Assembly (NCBI RefSeq): GCF_947489035.1
Contig: NZ_CANLCI010000013.1
Span: 1-64,000 of the forward strand
Reading direction: 5' to 3'
DNA length: 64,000 nucleotides
Source: an uncultured Ferrimonas sp.
Lineage (GTDB): Bacteria; Pseudomonadota; Gammaproteobacteria; Enterobacterales; Shewanellaceae
Shown: piece by piece, positions 17,185 through 25,545 of the stretch
Layout: each line of letters begins with the position of its first letter
How positions within the stretch are numbered: the first letter of the stretch is position 1
Position numbers and translations under genes: made by a program
Notes under the pieces: generated by a model
Database searches by the model: none
Seen by the model: only the letters and a program-made list of their open reading frames with translations
Told to the model about the DNA's origin: nothing

Positions 17185-17679
17185 TTAAGCGCTAAATTGG
17201 CCGGAAGTTTGCTCTAGCTGCGCCAATACTTGCAGTCCCAATTCCAGCCAGCCTTCGGCGTTGAGGGCGATTGGGCGAACTTGCTTCACCTGTTCAATCG
17301 CTTGCTCTGGTGGCAACTGTTGCAGCTGCATCACCAAATAGGCCATCAACAAGCCGGTGCGATCCTTGCCACTGCGGCAGTGGATCAAGATGGTTTGACC
17401 GGCGTCCAGGCGGGGCTTAAGCAGGGCCCAAGCGTGGGTTAAGCCCTCTAGGCAGCGCTGGGGATCACCGGCCTGAGGGGGAATGTTTGCAGGCAGCTCA
17501 ATGTGCAGGTGCTCTAACTGATGTTGTTCTAGCTCGGCGCGATCCACGCCAGTGGCGTCGTTAAGCGACACCACCAGCTCAATGCCGGCATCGGCAAACT
17601 CACCGGGTTGCCACGGATCTTTATTTGGGCCACTGCGCCCAGCGATCTGCCCTGGTACCAACCAAAACAACTTATCCAT
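17185..17679 (-). CDS. Dual-specificity / tyrosine phosphatase-like protein
   Basis: A 164-residue cytosolic protein with the cysteine-phosphatase signature HCRSGKDRTG (HCX5RT) near residue 100. The upstream ISLND-like strand (ELVVSLNDATGVDR) may supply the general-acid region. This small architecture is found in bacterial dual-specificity phosphatases related to the MKP/PTEN fold. The substrate (phosphoprotein, phosphoinositide or nucleotide) cannot be told from sequence. It is a single-gene unit with its own terminator. Confidence 0.8.
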   Translation of the reverse strand: MDKLFWLVPGQIAGRSGPNKDPWQPGEFADAGIELVVSLNDATGVDRAELEQHQLEHLHIELPANIPPQAGDPQRCLEGLTHAWALLKPRLDAGQTILIHCRSGKDRTGLLMAYLVMQLQQLPPEQAIEQVKQVRPIALNAEGWLELGLQVLAQLEQTSGQFSA

Positions 17680-17714
17680 TACTGCGATTCCTTTAACATT
17701 AAAAAACCGGTCAA

Positions 17715-18158
17715 TTATGACTGGGTTAACCGCTCTAGACTGGCACTTAATCGGTCCAGTTCCAATCGCAACTCGGTAATGTGATCCGGTTCGCCATTTG
17801 GGGCTATCCGTTGGTAAAGCTGTTCACGGGCGGCGAACAGCGGCGCCTTCAAATGGTGGCCAGCGACGGTTAAATAGGCCAGTTTGGCTCGCTCATCGTC
17901 GGGATCACTGCGCCGCTCAAGCAAGCCTTTGCCCTCTAGGCGTTTCAAGATTGGCGTGACCGTGGCGGCCTCCAATTCGGTTTGCTGCGCCAAGGTTTTC
18001 AGTTTCACCCCATCTTGTTGCCACAGTGCCAACAGCATCAGGTACTGCGGGTAGGTGAGATCAAACTGCAGCAGCAGTGGCCGAAACAAGCGGCTCATGG
18101 CGTGGTTGGCGCGATACAGCGAAAAACACAGCTGGTTAGCGAGGGTGGGTTCGGTCAT
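17715..18158 (-). CDS. MarR-family transcriptional regulator
   Basis: A 147-residue winged-helix repressor: YPQYLMLLALWQQDGVKLKTLAQQTELEAATVTPILKRLEGKGLLERRSDPDDERAKLAYLT, with the wing RSDPDDERAK typical of MarR/OhrR proteins. It is divergent from a quinone/enone-reductase-type gene, a common pairing in which the regulator controls the enzyme. The open frame continues upstream to 18587 but crosses into the neighbouring gene. AAGGATC seven bases before the ATG at 18158 decides the start. There is no Cys near the N-terminus, so peroxide sensing of the OhrR kind is not indicated. Confidence 0.88.
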   Translation of the reverse strand: MTEPTLANQLCFSLYRANHAMSRLFRPLLLQFDLTYPQYLMLLALWQQDGVKLKTLAQQTELEAATVTPILKRLEGKGLLERRSDPDDERAKLAYLTVAGHHLKAPLFAAREQLYQRIAPNGEPDHITELRLELDRLSASLERLTQS

Positions 18159-18209
18159 GGCGGGATCCTTGTGTGATGCCGCCACTATATCGAGAAAAAT
18201 GATCTTCGC

Positions 18210-18238
18210 ACAAATAGTTTGCGCCCTAACTAATTTGT
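18210..18238. promoter_or_regulatory. Candidate MarR operator
   Basis: ACAAATAGTT (18210-18219) and AACTAATTTGT (18228-18238) form an imperfect AT-rich palindrome (one base deleted) centred in the divergent region between the MarR gene and the reductase. Its length and AT-rich arms are typical of MarR sites. The assignment is inference. Confidence 0.45.
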
Positions 18239-18302
18239 CGGATAGAGTGATAATCAATAGCGTAATTGATAACGCCTTACCCTTCGTCAAAGGAGCGACA
18301 CC

Positions 18303-19307
18303 ATGAGTCAGCAGTTTAAAGGATGGCAGTTTCAGCAGTACCCGGTCGGTTTGCCGGATCACAGCACCGTCAGTTTGGTTGAGCAACAGCTGCCGCCAAT
18401 CGCGGCGGGGCAGGTGTTGATCCGCAACCAGTGGTTGTCGGTGGATCCCTACATGCGTGGCCGTATGATTGATGCCAAAAGCTACGTGCCGCCGTTTCAG
18501 CCGGGGCAGCTGTTGGAAGGCGGCGCCGTTGGCGAAGTGATTGAATCCAATCACAACGATTTCCCCGTCGGCAGCCAAGTGATGCACATGCAGGGTTGGC
18601 GAGAACTGGCGATCAGTGACGGCAGCGATTTAACCCCAGTGGGTGGCCACGGTTTGCCGCTGCAAAGCTACTTGTCGATCATGGGCCTGACCGGCTTAAC
18701 CGCTTGGGCTGGCTTGAATAAAGTGGGCCAGCTAAAAGCCGGTGATGTGGTGTTTGTGTCCGGTGCGGCCGGTGCGGTTGGTTCGATTGTGGTGCAGCTG
18801 GCGAAACTGGCGGGCGCCAAGGTGATTGGTTCGGCGGGCAGCGATGAAAAAGTGGCGTGGTTGACCGACACCTTAGGCGCCGATGCGGCCTTTAACTACA
18901 AGCACAGCACCGATTTAGGCCAAACCCTGCGTGAGTTAGCGCCAGAGGGGATCAGCCTGTTCTTCGATAACGTGGGGGGCGCGCATCTGCAAGCGGCCAT
19001 GGCCAACATGCAGGACTTCGGTCGCATCGTTTCCTGCGGCATGATTGATCAATACAACGCTGCAGCCCCAGTGGCGGGGCCAAGCAACATGGCCGAATTT
19101 ATTCGTCGCCGCATTCGCATGCAGGGCTTTATCGCCTTTGACTTTATGGCCGACTTCAACGAGTTTGCCGCCGAAGTGGGGGGCTACTTAGCCAGTGGCA
19201 AGTTGCACAACCCTGAAACGGTCCTGACCGGAATCGAATCCACCTTTGATGGTTTCTTGGGGCTGTTTAGCGGTGCCAACACCGGCAAGATGCTGATCAA
19301 GCTGTAA
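18303..19307 (+). CDS. Zinc-independent NADP-dependent alkenal/curcumin reductase-type oxidoreductase
   Basis: A 334-residue medium-chain reductase. The N-terminal substrate domain includes WLSVDPYMRGRM, typical of the leukotriene-B4 dehydrogenase / CurA group, and no zinc ligands are present. The Rossmann part has the nucleotide motif VSGAAGAVGSIVVQLAKLAGAKVIGSAGS (about 150-178), then FDNVGG and GRIVSCGMIDQYN. Such enzymes reduce alpha,beta-unsaturated carbonyls with NADPH and often respond to reactive electrophiles, which suits the divergent MarR regulator. ATG preceded by AAAGGAG. Confidence 0.9.
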   Translation: MSQQFKGWQFQQYPVGLPDHSTVSLVEQQLPPIAAGQVLIRNQWLSVDPYMRGRMIDAKSYVPPFQPGQLLEGGAVGEVIESNHNDFPVGSQVMHMQGWRELAISDGSDLTPVGGHGLPLQSYLSIMGLTGLTAWAGLNKVGQLKAGDVVFVSGAAGAVGSIVVQLAKLAGAKVIGSAGSDEKVAWLTDTLGADAAFNYKHSTDLGQTLRELAPEGISLFFDNVGGAHLQAAMANMQDFGRIVSCGMIDQYNAAAPVAGPSNMAEFIRRRIRMQGFIAFDFMADFNEFAAEVGGYLASGKLHNPETVLTGIESTFDGFLGLFSGANTGKMLIKL

Positions 19308-19330
19308 CTCTCGCGTTAGGCAAGGCCAAC

Positions 19331-19357
19331 ACGCCGCGATCTGATCGCGGCGTTTTT
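19331..19357 (+). terminator. Terminator after the reductase gene
   Basis: ACGCCGCGAT / ATCGCGGCGT is a 10-bp stem with a three-base loop followed by T5. It ends the reductase transcript 24 bases after the stop codon. Confidence 0.9.
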
Positions 19358-20867
19358 GTGCCTGCGTTCTATTCTTGTTGCAGGAACAATTACTCAGGCA
19401 GGGATCGCCATCTGGTGGCTGGCAACAGTGCTGGCGCTTAGCGCCACCGTAGAGCCGGAAAACAAATTGGGCAATCGCTCGCAGATCTCCGGCGGTGAAG
19501 TGGCGGAGCATCTGCTCGATCCCGGCCTGAATGTGCGTGGCATTGTGCCACTGACGCCAGCGGCCAGCGCGGAAGTCAGCCCCACCATGGAAGCGGCGAA
19601 CCCAGTATCCCCAACGGCCGACACAGCATCCGCTGTCGCCGCAACTTCTGTCGTTAGTGTGGCGCCACCGAAGCGGCTGGGAGAGGGCCAATTTAGCCAG
19701 TGGTTGCCGCAACATCTGGCGATGGCAAAGGCGGCCTGGCGCTATTTTGAAAAACAGTACCAACCGCAAACGGGGCTGGTGAACTCGGTGGCTGGATACC
19801 GCGAAGCCACGCTGTGGGATGTGGCCAGTGTGCTGGCGGGCAATCTGGCGGCGCTGGAGTTTGAACTGATCACCCCGGCGCAATTTAGCCGCCGCACCGA
19901 CACCCTGCTCACCACCTTAATAGAGCTGGCGTTGTACGACGAACGGCTGCCCAATCGCAGCTACCATACCGACAGCGGCAAGCCGGTGGTGTCGAACCTT
20001 TCTAAAGTGCGCAACGGCAACGGTTGGTCGGCGTTGGACATCGCTCGCACCTTGGGCTGGCTGCACATTTTGCAGCAGCGGCAGCCGCAGTATGCGCCGC
20101 AGGTGGCGAAGATCCGCGCCCGCTGGCACACCCAAGAGCTGGTGAACGGCGGCGAACTGCAAGGGGCGCGCTACTACAGCAAATCTGGCGAGCGTCGCTA
20201 CCAAGAGGGACGCATTGGTTACGAACAATACGCGGCGCTGGCGTTGTCGTTGTGGGGGTTAACCCCCAATAAGGCGTTGCATCGGCAGGCCAGTAAGCGG
20301 GTGAGTGTGGCTGGGGTGTCGTTGCCGGTCGACATACGGCCACGGCCATTTTTAACCAGCGATCCTTTCTACTTGGCGATGTTGGAATTTGGGCAGCAGG
20401 CGCAACCGCTGCGGTTTGAAACCGAAGCGATCTATCTGGCGCAAAAACAACACTATTTAGCCAGCGGCGAGATCCACTGCTTTGGGGAAGACGCCATCAG
20501 CTGGCCGCCGTGGTTTCTCTACAATAACCTGCACTTTTTCGAACACGGCTGGCACAGCACCGATTATCGCGGCAGCAGCAGTAAGCAATCGCAGCCCCTG
20601 AGCGCTAAGTGCGCGGTGGCCTTTGGGGTGCTGGGCAGCGACGAGTTTGCCACCGCGTTATGGCAGCAAGCCAGCCAGTTGTACCGAGACAAAGGCTGGT
20701 ACAGCGGGGTGATGGCCGATGGCCGTGTGAACACCAGCAGCAACTTAAACACCAATGCGGTGATCCTGACCGCGCTGCTGTATGTGCATAACGGCAATCG
20801 GGGCTTACTGCTGCCGCCGTTAACCGCCACTGCCGCGTTGGCGCAGCAACCCGCCACCGTTGATTAG
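19356..20867 (+). CDS. DUF3131-family protein with N-terminal membrane anchor
   Basis: A protein of up to 503 residues. The N-terminus has one hydrophobic segment (ITQAGIAIWWLATVLALSA), then a low-complexity Ala/Pro/Val linker to about residue 115. The C-terminal 380 residues match the DUF3131 domain, an alpha-helical toroid-like fold (MAKAAWRYFEKQYQPQTGLVNSVAGYREATLWDVAS; TSSNLNTNAVILTALLY) reminiscent of glycan-active enzymes. No function is established. The start is uncertain: the only upstream option is a TTG inside the preceding terminator, so a non-ATG codon further in is possible. The gene ends close to the convergent Lrp-type regulator. Confidence 0.75.
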   Translation: MCLRSILVAGTITQAGIAIWWLATVLALSATVEPENKLGNRSQISGGEVAEHLLDPGLNVRGIVPLTPAASAEVSPTMEAANPVSPTADTASAVAATSVVSVAPPKRLGEGQFSQWLPQHLAMAKAAWRYFEKQYQPQTGLVNSVAGYREATLWDVASVLAGNLAALEFELITPAQFSRRTDTLLTTLIELALYDERLPNRSYHTDSGKPVVSNLSKVRNGNGWSALDIARTLGWLHILQQRQPQYAPQVAKIRARWHTQELVNGGELQGARYYSKSGERRYQEGRIGYEQYAALALSLWGLTPNKALHRQASKRVSVAGVSLPVDIRPRPFLTSDPFYLAMLEFGQQAQPLRFETEAIYLAQKQHYLASGEIHCFGEDAISWPPWFLYNNLHFFEHGWHSTDYRGSSSKQSQPLSAKCAVAFGVLGSDEFATALWQQASQLYRDKGWYSGVMADGRVNTSSNLNTNAVILTALLYVHNGNRGLLLPPLTATAALAQQPATVD

Positions 20868-20958
20868 CCCGATGGTGGCGAACTCGTGCTTAGGGGGGCG
20901 TAGCCCAGTTGCTTTGCGTTATCGCTTAGAACTGGCGTTGAAGCCACTCGTTCAGCGC

Positions 20959-21384
20959 TTAGAACCACTCGTTCATCACCACATGGGTGGTGATCTTGGT
21001 GACCTCATCCCAGCTTTCTATCTGTTCGCGAATGCTGTGTAAGCGTTGCATGGATGGCGCCCGCACCAGCAACAACAGATCAATCTGGCCGCTGATCCCG
21101 TGGCAGCTTTGCAGTTCGGGGTAGAGCCGCAGCTTTTGCGCCATCAGCTGGCAACTTTTCTGATTGTGCTCAATCTCAAAATAGGCGCTAACGTCGCTGG
21201 CGGCACTGGCACGCACCGAGACGCGATAGCCTTGGATCACTCCGCTTTGTTCTAACTTCTTGAGCCGATCCGCCACTGCACTGCGAGACAAATTCACCTG
21301 TCGTGCTAACGCCGATGTGCTTTGGCGGGCATCCAAACGCAGGGCGGCGATGATCCCCTGATCGTACTGATCCAGCGGTGACAT
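20959..21384 (-). CDS. Lrp/AsnC-family transcriptional regulator, probable controller of yjeH
   Basis: A 141-residue regulator: helix-turn-helix STSALARQVNLSRSAVADRLKKLEQSGVIQGYRV (residues about 22-55) followed by a RAM ligand domain (CHGISGQIDLLLLVRAPSMQRLHSIREQI). Strong ribosome site AAGGAG six bases before the ATG. It is divergent from a YjeH-type amino acid exporter, and the gap holds two matched palindromes. The layout suggests a specialised Lrp paralogue that senses exported amino acids. It is not Lrp itself: the protein is shorter and its sequence differs from canonical Lrp. Confidence 0.9.
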   Translation of the reverse strand: MSPLDQYDQGIIAALRLDARQSTSALARQVNLSRSAVADRLKKLEQSGVIQGYRVSVRASAASDVSAYFEIEHNQKSCQLMAQKLRLYPELQSCHGISGQIDLLLLVRAPSMQRLHSIREQIESWDEVTKITTHVVMNEWF

Positions 21385-21399
21385 ATTGGCTCCTTAACA

Positions 21400-21440
21400 T
21401 TCACGGCCACAACCGTGAAATTAACGGTCAGTTCCGTCAA
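21400..21440. promoter_or_regulatory. Tandem operator pair for the Lrp-type regulator
   Basis: TTCACGG-N6-CCGTGAA (21400-21419, perfect) and TTAACGG-N6-CCGTCAA (21421-21440, one mismatch) are two 20-bp palindromes with the same spacer length, centred 21 bp apart. They lie in the 113-bp gap between the regulator and yjeH, just upstream of a TATACT -10-like box (21461-21466). Two sites two helical turns apart suit cooperative binding by Lrp-family dimers. Confidence 0.75.
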
Positions 21441-21497
21441 CTTGGTGAAGAGATAGTCCGTATACTGTGCCTCACAATGTCCCCATCTGGAACCCCA

Positions 21498-22745
21498 ATG
21501 ACACAGTTAACCCCCACTATTACCCGCTGGCAGGGCGTCGGCTTGCTCTCAACCGCGTTGCTGGGCACCAGCGTCTTTCTCCTGCCGCAGCTAACCGTGA
21601 AAATGGCGGCGGATGGGGCGCTGTTGGCGTGGGGGATCTTGCTTTTGGCGATGTTGCCGGTGGCGTTGGTGTTTGCCAAATTAGGCCAGCGTTACCCCGA
21701 TGCTGGCGGCCCCGCCACCTTTGTTGGCAACGCCTTTGGGGAGCGTGCCGGTGCGGCCATTGGCTTGCTGTTTTTAGCGGTTGCGCCGATTGGGTTGCCA
21801 GCGGCGATGATGATGACCTTGGCGTTTGCGGATGCGCTGGTGCCGATGAGCGCGGCCACGAAGTTGGCGCTAGGTCTGGGCCTTAACGGACTGATGCTGG
21901 CGCTGAATTACCGTGGCCTGCAGCTGTCGGGCAAGCTGCAGTTTGGCTTAACCGTGGTGATCATGGCGATTTTTGCGCTACTGGCTCTGACCCACGGCGA
22001 CAGCCTGCGTCTGCCCCAGTGGCCGGGGCAAGCGATGTCGCCCGTATTGGCGGCGACTGGGGTGGCGATGTGGGCGTTTTTGGGGATTGAAGCCTTCGCC
22101 CACCTGTCGGCGGAGTTTCAGGATCCCAAGCGCGACTTTTTGCCTGCGATGATGTGGGGCACGGTGATCGTGGGGCTTATCTATCTGCTGGGTACCGCCT
22201 TGGTGCTGGATCTGGGCGCGGCTCCATTGGCGATGGCAACGTTGTTTGATCAAAGCTTTGGCGCTGGTGGGGCGTGGGTCATCGGTGGCCTTGGGGTGCT
22301 GGCAGGGTTTGCCACCATGAACACCTATTTCAACTCAATGGCGCGGCTGCTGTGGAGCCTAGCAGGCCAAGGCTATCTGCCCCAAGGCTTAGCGCAGCTA
22401 AACAGCGCTGCGGTGCCCGCGCGGTCGATGTGGGCACTGGCGCTGCTCCAAGCGGGCTCGTTGCTATTGGCGTATCTGCTGGAATGGGATTTTGAACATC
22501 TGTTGGCGCCATCCAACGGGATCTTTGTGTTGGTGTACTTACTGGCAATGCTGGCGGGCTACCGCTTATTAAGCCGCAGTTTCAAATGGGTGGCCGCCTT
22601 TGGTGCGGTGCTGATCATGGTGTTGGGTTACAGCATCGGCATGCAGATGTTGTATGCCGTGGTGGCGCTGGCCGTGGCGATCGGGTTGCTGTGGCTGCAA
22701 CCCAAGCTGAAAGCGCGCGCCGCGCCAAGTGGCAATTCGGTTTAA
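21498..22745 (+). CDS. yjeH: YjeH-type amino acid exporter (APC superfamily)
   Basis: A 415-residue, roughly 12-helix permease (E. coli YjeH 418). Matching landmarks are GVGLLSTALLGTSVFLLPQ at the N-terminus, RYPDAGGPATFVGNAFG, FLGIEAFAHLSAEFQDPKRDF and SNGIFVLVYLLAMLAGYRLL. E. coli YjeH exports methionine and branched-chain amino acids. The frame is open upstream to 21378, but the operators lie there; ATG at 21498 with TGGAA upstream gives the family N-terminus. Probably controlled by the divergent Lrp-type gene. Confidence 0.9.
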   Translation: MTQLTPTITRWQGVGLLSTALLGTSVFLLPQLTVKMAADGALLAWGILLLAMLPVALVFAKLGQRYPDAGGPATFVGNAFGERAGAAIGLLFLAVAPIGLPAAMMMTLAFADALVPMSAATKLALGLGLNGLMLALNYRGLQLSGKLQFGLTVVIMAIFALLALTHGDSLRLPQWPGQAMSPVLAATGVAMWAFLGIEAFAHLSAEFQDPKRDFLPAMMWGTVIVGLIYLLGTALVLDLGAAPLAMATLFDQSFGAGGAWVIGGLGVLAGFATMNTYFNSMARLLWSLAGQGYLPQGLAQLNSAAVPARSMWALALLQAGSLLLAYLLEWDFEHLLAPSNGIFVLVYLLAMLAGYRLLSRSFKWVAAFGAVLIMVLGYSIGMQMLYAVVALAVAIGLLWLQPKLKARAAPSGNSV

Positions 22746-22763
22746 ATAGAGTTGGTGAAACTC

Positions 22764-22795
22764 AAAAATCAGCGATAATGCTCGCTGATTTTTTT
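22764..22795 (+). terminator. Terminator after yjeH
   Basis: AAAAATCAGCGA / TCGCTGATTTTT forms a 12-bp stem with a 6-base loop and a T7 tail, ending 18 bases after yjeH begins to be untranslated and just before rsuA. Confidence 0.9.
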
Positions 22796-22809
22796 AGGTA
22801 GCCCACCCG

Positions 22810-23502
22810 ATGCGTTTAGATAAATACCTGGCCGACAACACCGAACTGAGCCGCAGCTTGGCCAAGCGCGAGCTGAAAAACGGCACCATCACCTGCGATG
22901 GCGTCATGGTGAAAAGTTCCAGCTTCCAAGTAACCGAAGACACCGATGTGTGCTGGAACCATGAAACCGTTGGGGTTATTCACACCCGCTACCTGATGCT
23001 GAATAAGCCGGTGGATACGCTCTGCTCTAACATCGACGAAGTGTACCCGTCGGTGTTGGGGTTGATTGATCTGCCGTTAACCGAACGCCTGCGTATTGCT
23101 GGCCGCTTGGATGCCGACACCACGGGGTTAGTGTTGCTGTCGGAAGATGGCAAGTGGTGCCATCGCATCACCTCACCCAACTACCAGTGCCCGAAGTGCT
23201 ATCGAGTGCAACTGGCCGAGCCACTGTGCGCCACGGCCGAAGCGCAATTAGCGCAGGGCATTGAACTGCACGGGGATGGGTTAACGCGCCCAGCCAGTTT
23301 AGAGCGCCTAAGCGATACCGAGGTGCGATTAACCATCAGCGAAGGCAAATACCACCAAGTGAAGCGAATGTTCGCTGCCCTTAACAATCGCGTGGTGGGC
23401 TTACACCGTGAGCAAGTGGGCGCGGTCACCCTAGATGAATCGCTGGCTCCGGGCGAATGGCGAGCGTTAACCCAAGCGGAGATCGACGCCTTTAATCGCT
23501 AA
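22810..23502 (+). CDS. rsuA: 16S rRNA pseudouridine(516) synthase RsuA
   Basis: Modifies U516 of 16S rRNA. The protein (230 residues) starts with an S4 RNA-binding domain (MRLDKYLADNTELSRSLAKRELKNGTITCDG), followed by the synthase domain with RYLMLNKP, the catalytic Asp in AGRLDADTTGLVLL (about residue 101) and SEGKYHQVKRMFAALNNRVVGLHRE, all as in E. coli RsuA. It follows the yjeH terminator and therefore should have its own promoter, although little room remains. Confidence 0.95.
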   Translation: MRLDKYLADNTELSRSLAKRELKNGTITCDGVMVKSSSFQVTEDTDVCWNHETVGVIHTRYLMLNKPVDTLCSNIDEVYPSVLGLIDLPLTERLRIAGRLDADTTGLVLLSEDGKWCHRITSPNYQCPKCYRVQLAEPLCATAEAQLAQGIELHGDGLTRPASLERLSDTEVRLTISEGKYHQVKRMFAALNNRVVGLHREQVGAVTLDESLAPGEWRALTQAEIDAFNR

Positions 23503-23568
23503 TTTCTACCGAGTGCGCCATTAGGGTATAGGGTTAAGAGTATGGTTAACCTTGTAGGAGCTGCGGTG

Positions 23569-24027
23569 ATGACCCAATGGCAGCGTGTTGTGATCCCGCT
23601 ACTGCTGTGCAGCAGTCCCGCCTTGGCCGATACCCTAGTGGATGCCAGCGATCCCGATAATCTGATGGTGCTGATGCAAGCCCACGGCGATGCGGTGGTG
23701 GAACGGGATGCGCAAGGGGATCCACTGATTGTGGGGCAATACAACGGCGCCATCTACACCGTCAGTTTCTATGGGTGCGAGCAGGGCCGCGATTGCCGCG
23801 ATCTGATCTTCAACGCCGCATGGCAGAACAACGGCGTTGATATTATCGAGCTGAACGATTGGAACAGCCGCAGCCGTTACGGCAAGGCGTTTTTTGATGA
23901 GCTTGGGGATCCCACCATCGAGATGGCGGTTAACCTGAACTGGGGGGTGAGCCGCGATAACTTCAAAGACACCATTGAATGGTGGTTTGCCTCGATGCAC
24001 CATTTCTCAGAACAGATCGGCTATTAA
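23569..24027 (+). CDS. Exported YbjN-domain protein
   Basis: A 152-residue protein with a signal peptide (VVIPLLLCSSPALA) and a YbjN-type domain: DNLMVLMQAHGDAVVERDAQGDPLIVGQYNGAIYTVSFYGCEQGRDCRDLIFNAAW and a C-terminal amphipathic helix. YbjN folds resemble type III secretion chaperones; the family has pleiotropic effects in E. coli, but a periplasmic version has no assigned job. TAGGAG eight bases before the ATG sets the start, nine codons inside the longest frame. Confidence 0.78.
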   Translation: MTQWQRVVIPLLLCSSPALADTLVDASDPDNLMVLMQAHGDAVVERDAQGDPLIVGQYNGAIYTVSFYGCEQGRDCRDLIFNAAWQNNGVDIIELNDWNSRSRYGKAFFDELGDPTIEMAVNLNWGVSRDNFKDTIEWWFASMHHFSEQIGY

Positions 24028-24075
24028 GGCGCCAGTGGTTTGTCGAATCCCTTGCCGCAGAGCGAACTTAGCAAT

Positions 24076-24139
24076 CCTGTAACCCTGTAACCCTGTAACC
24101 CTGTAACCCTGTAACCCTGTAACCCTGTAACCCTGTAAC
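24076..24139. repeat. Eight exact copies of the octamer CCTGTAAC
   Basis: Positions 24076-24139 are eight perfect tandem copies of an 8-bp unit, inside a 322-bp stretch (24028-24349) that otherwise has no gene. An open frame on the minus strand (24007-24201) is only the translation of the repeat. A small hairpin (GGGCAC / GTGCCC, 24152-24166) follows. Perfect 8-bp repeats are prone to slipped-strand change in copy number. It lies between two convergent 3' ends, so an effect on a promoter is not obvious. Confidence 0.95.
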
Positions 24140-24349
24140 CTAGGTATACGAGGGCACCGCTTGTGCCCCGAGTAACAGCGGCGTTTTGGGCCCTGCTTCA
24201 TACGCTGCCCAGCTCACTGGCAGCCCAGTTTCAGTTCAGGAAACGCAATTCTTTCTCGCCAAGCCAAGCCAAGCCCATTTAGCCAAAACTCAACCCAAGC
24301 TCACTGAGATAGCCCCAACGTTGCCGAACTAACCTCAGCATCGGCCGGG

Positions 24350-25120
24350 TTATTGGCCGTGCCAATCCAGTTGCAGTTGATGCTGGCGGATGGCGCCGCT
24401 GCCGTTGGCGTTGTGCCCCTGTTCGTACCACGATAACGCGCCTTGATGGGACAACCGCAGCACCGTTGAGTTGCGGGTGCCGTACTGTTCCGACTGAATA
24501 AACACCGACGACAACAGCTGTTCCATCGGTTGGGCTAAGCCGGTGTTGGGCAGCTGCTCCGGATCCGCTTGGGCGCGATCGTGCAGCAGTGCCAACAGTT
24601 GTGGATCGCTGCCGTGGGGCCGCAATTGGGCAAAGCCCTGTTTTAACCGCGCGAGCTTAGGCCACGGGGTATCCAGCAGGTGGTTACACAGACCATATTG
24701 CCCAGGGCTGAGAGTTTGGATCTTAGGCTGGGTTGAGTCGCTGCGATTGGAGTGATAGTGCAAGCCGCCGCCATCCAACAGCAGCAGGTTATAACCTTGG
24801 TAATCTTGGCCGTGTAAGCCAGCAACAAAATCCACGGCGTTGATGTCGCTGCTTAAGTAATCGCGGATCAGATCGCCACGGCTGCGTGGGGCATCCTTAG
24901 GCGGAAAGGCACGAAAGTTCGTCACCAGCGCCAGCTTGCCCCCTAGGCTGGCGCCCATCCAGCTGCCCCCAGCCTGTAAATCTTTGCCGGCAAACAGCCG
25001 TGGTTGCTGCGGCCAAAAGTGCGGTTCTTGGCTTGGGCGTTGATAAAACTCATCGCGGTTGGCGATCAAAACCAAGGGCGTTTGTTGCTGTGGTTGCCAA
25101 TCCCAGGCGCAAATACACAT
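24350..25120 (-). CDS. NRDE-domain (TANGO2-like) protein
   Basis: A 256-residue protein of the NRDE/TANGO2 family, named for the motif seen here as LIANRDEFYQRPS (residues about 18-30). The N-terminus MCICAW places a Cys directly after Met, as in the Ntn-hydrolase-like family members. Other matches are GGSWMGAS, LALVTNFR and the C-terminal YGTRNSTVLRL. In animals TANGO2 has been linked to heme and lipid trafficking; the bacterial role is unsettled. A heme locus starts 1.5 kb away, but that nearness alone proves nothing. Confidence 0.88.
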   Translation of the reverse strand: MCICAWDWQPQQQTPLVLIANRDEFYQRPSQEPHFWPQQPRLFAGKDLQAGGSWMGASLGGKLALVTNFRAFPPKDAPRSRGDLIRDYLSSDINAVDFVAGLHGQDYQGYNLLLLDGGGLHYHSNRSDSTQPKIQTLSPGQYGLCNHLLDTPWPKLARLKQGFAQLRPHGSDPQLLALLHDRAQADPEQLPNTGLAQPMEQLLSSVFIQSEQYGTRNSTVLRLSHQGALSWYEQGHNANGSGAIRQHQLQLDWHGQ

Positions 25121-25214
25121 AGCAATCCTTGTTAGCGAATATGCTGTTATCGAACCAAACTGAAGCTGTTATGGCAACCGCTATGATGGCGTTGGATTGT
25201 AAGAGGAGTCAGCC

Positions 25215-25451
25215 ATGTCTGCAGAATATTGGGAATGGGTGGGCTATGCCGCCTCGGTCTTAGTGGCCATCTCACTGATGATGTCCGACATAAAAAAACT
25301 GCGCTGGTGGAATCTATTGGGCTGCTTGCTGTTTGTTGCTTACGGCAGCGCGATTGGTGCTTGGCCGGTGGCGTTGGTGAATGGCTTTATTGTCTGCATT
25401 AACATCTACTTTTTGTTCCAGATCTACCGCGGCGAATCGGAACAGCACTGA
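25215..25451 (+). CDS. YgjV-like small inner membrane protein
   Basis: A 78-residue protein with three hydrophobic segments (VGYAASVLVAISLMMSD, WWNLLGCLLFVAYGSAIG, ALVNGFIVCINIYFLFQIY). The layout GYAASVLVAISLMMSDIKKLRWWNLLGCLLFVAYG resembles the YgjV/inner-membrane family found in many bacteria. No function is known. AAGAGGAG precedes the ATG. It appears to be a single-gene unit. Confidence 0.7.
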   Translation: MSAEYWEWVGYAASVLVAISLMMSDIKKLRWWNLLGCLLFVAYGSAIGAWPVALVNGFIVCINIYFLFQIYRGESEQH

Positions 25452-25545
25452 TCCTACAGCGTGGCGCTGCCGCGGGGGCCGTTAGCGCGCATGGCCATGC
25501 CGTTCGCTTAAACAGCACGGCAGCGGCAAGCGGCAGCAAAATCGC

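Noticed and set aside
18159..18587. N-terminal extension of the MarR-family gene
   Set aside because: It would overlap the divergent reductase gene; the ATG at 18158 has a good ribosome site and family length.
24007..24201. Minus-strand open frame with GYRVTGLQ repeats
   Set aside because: It is only the translation of the eight CCTGTAAC units and has no ribosome site or family resemblance.
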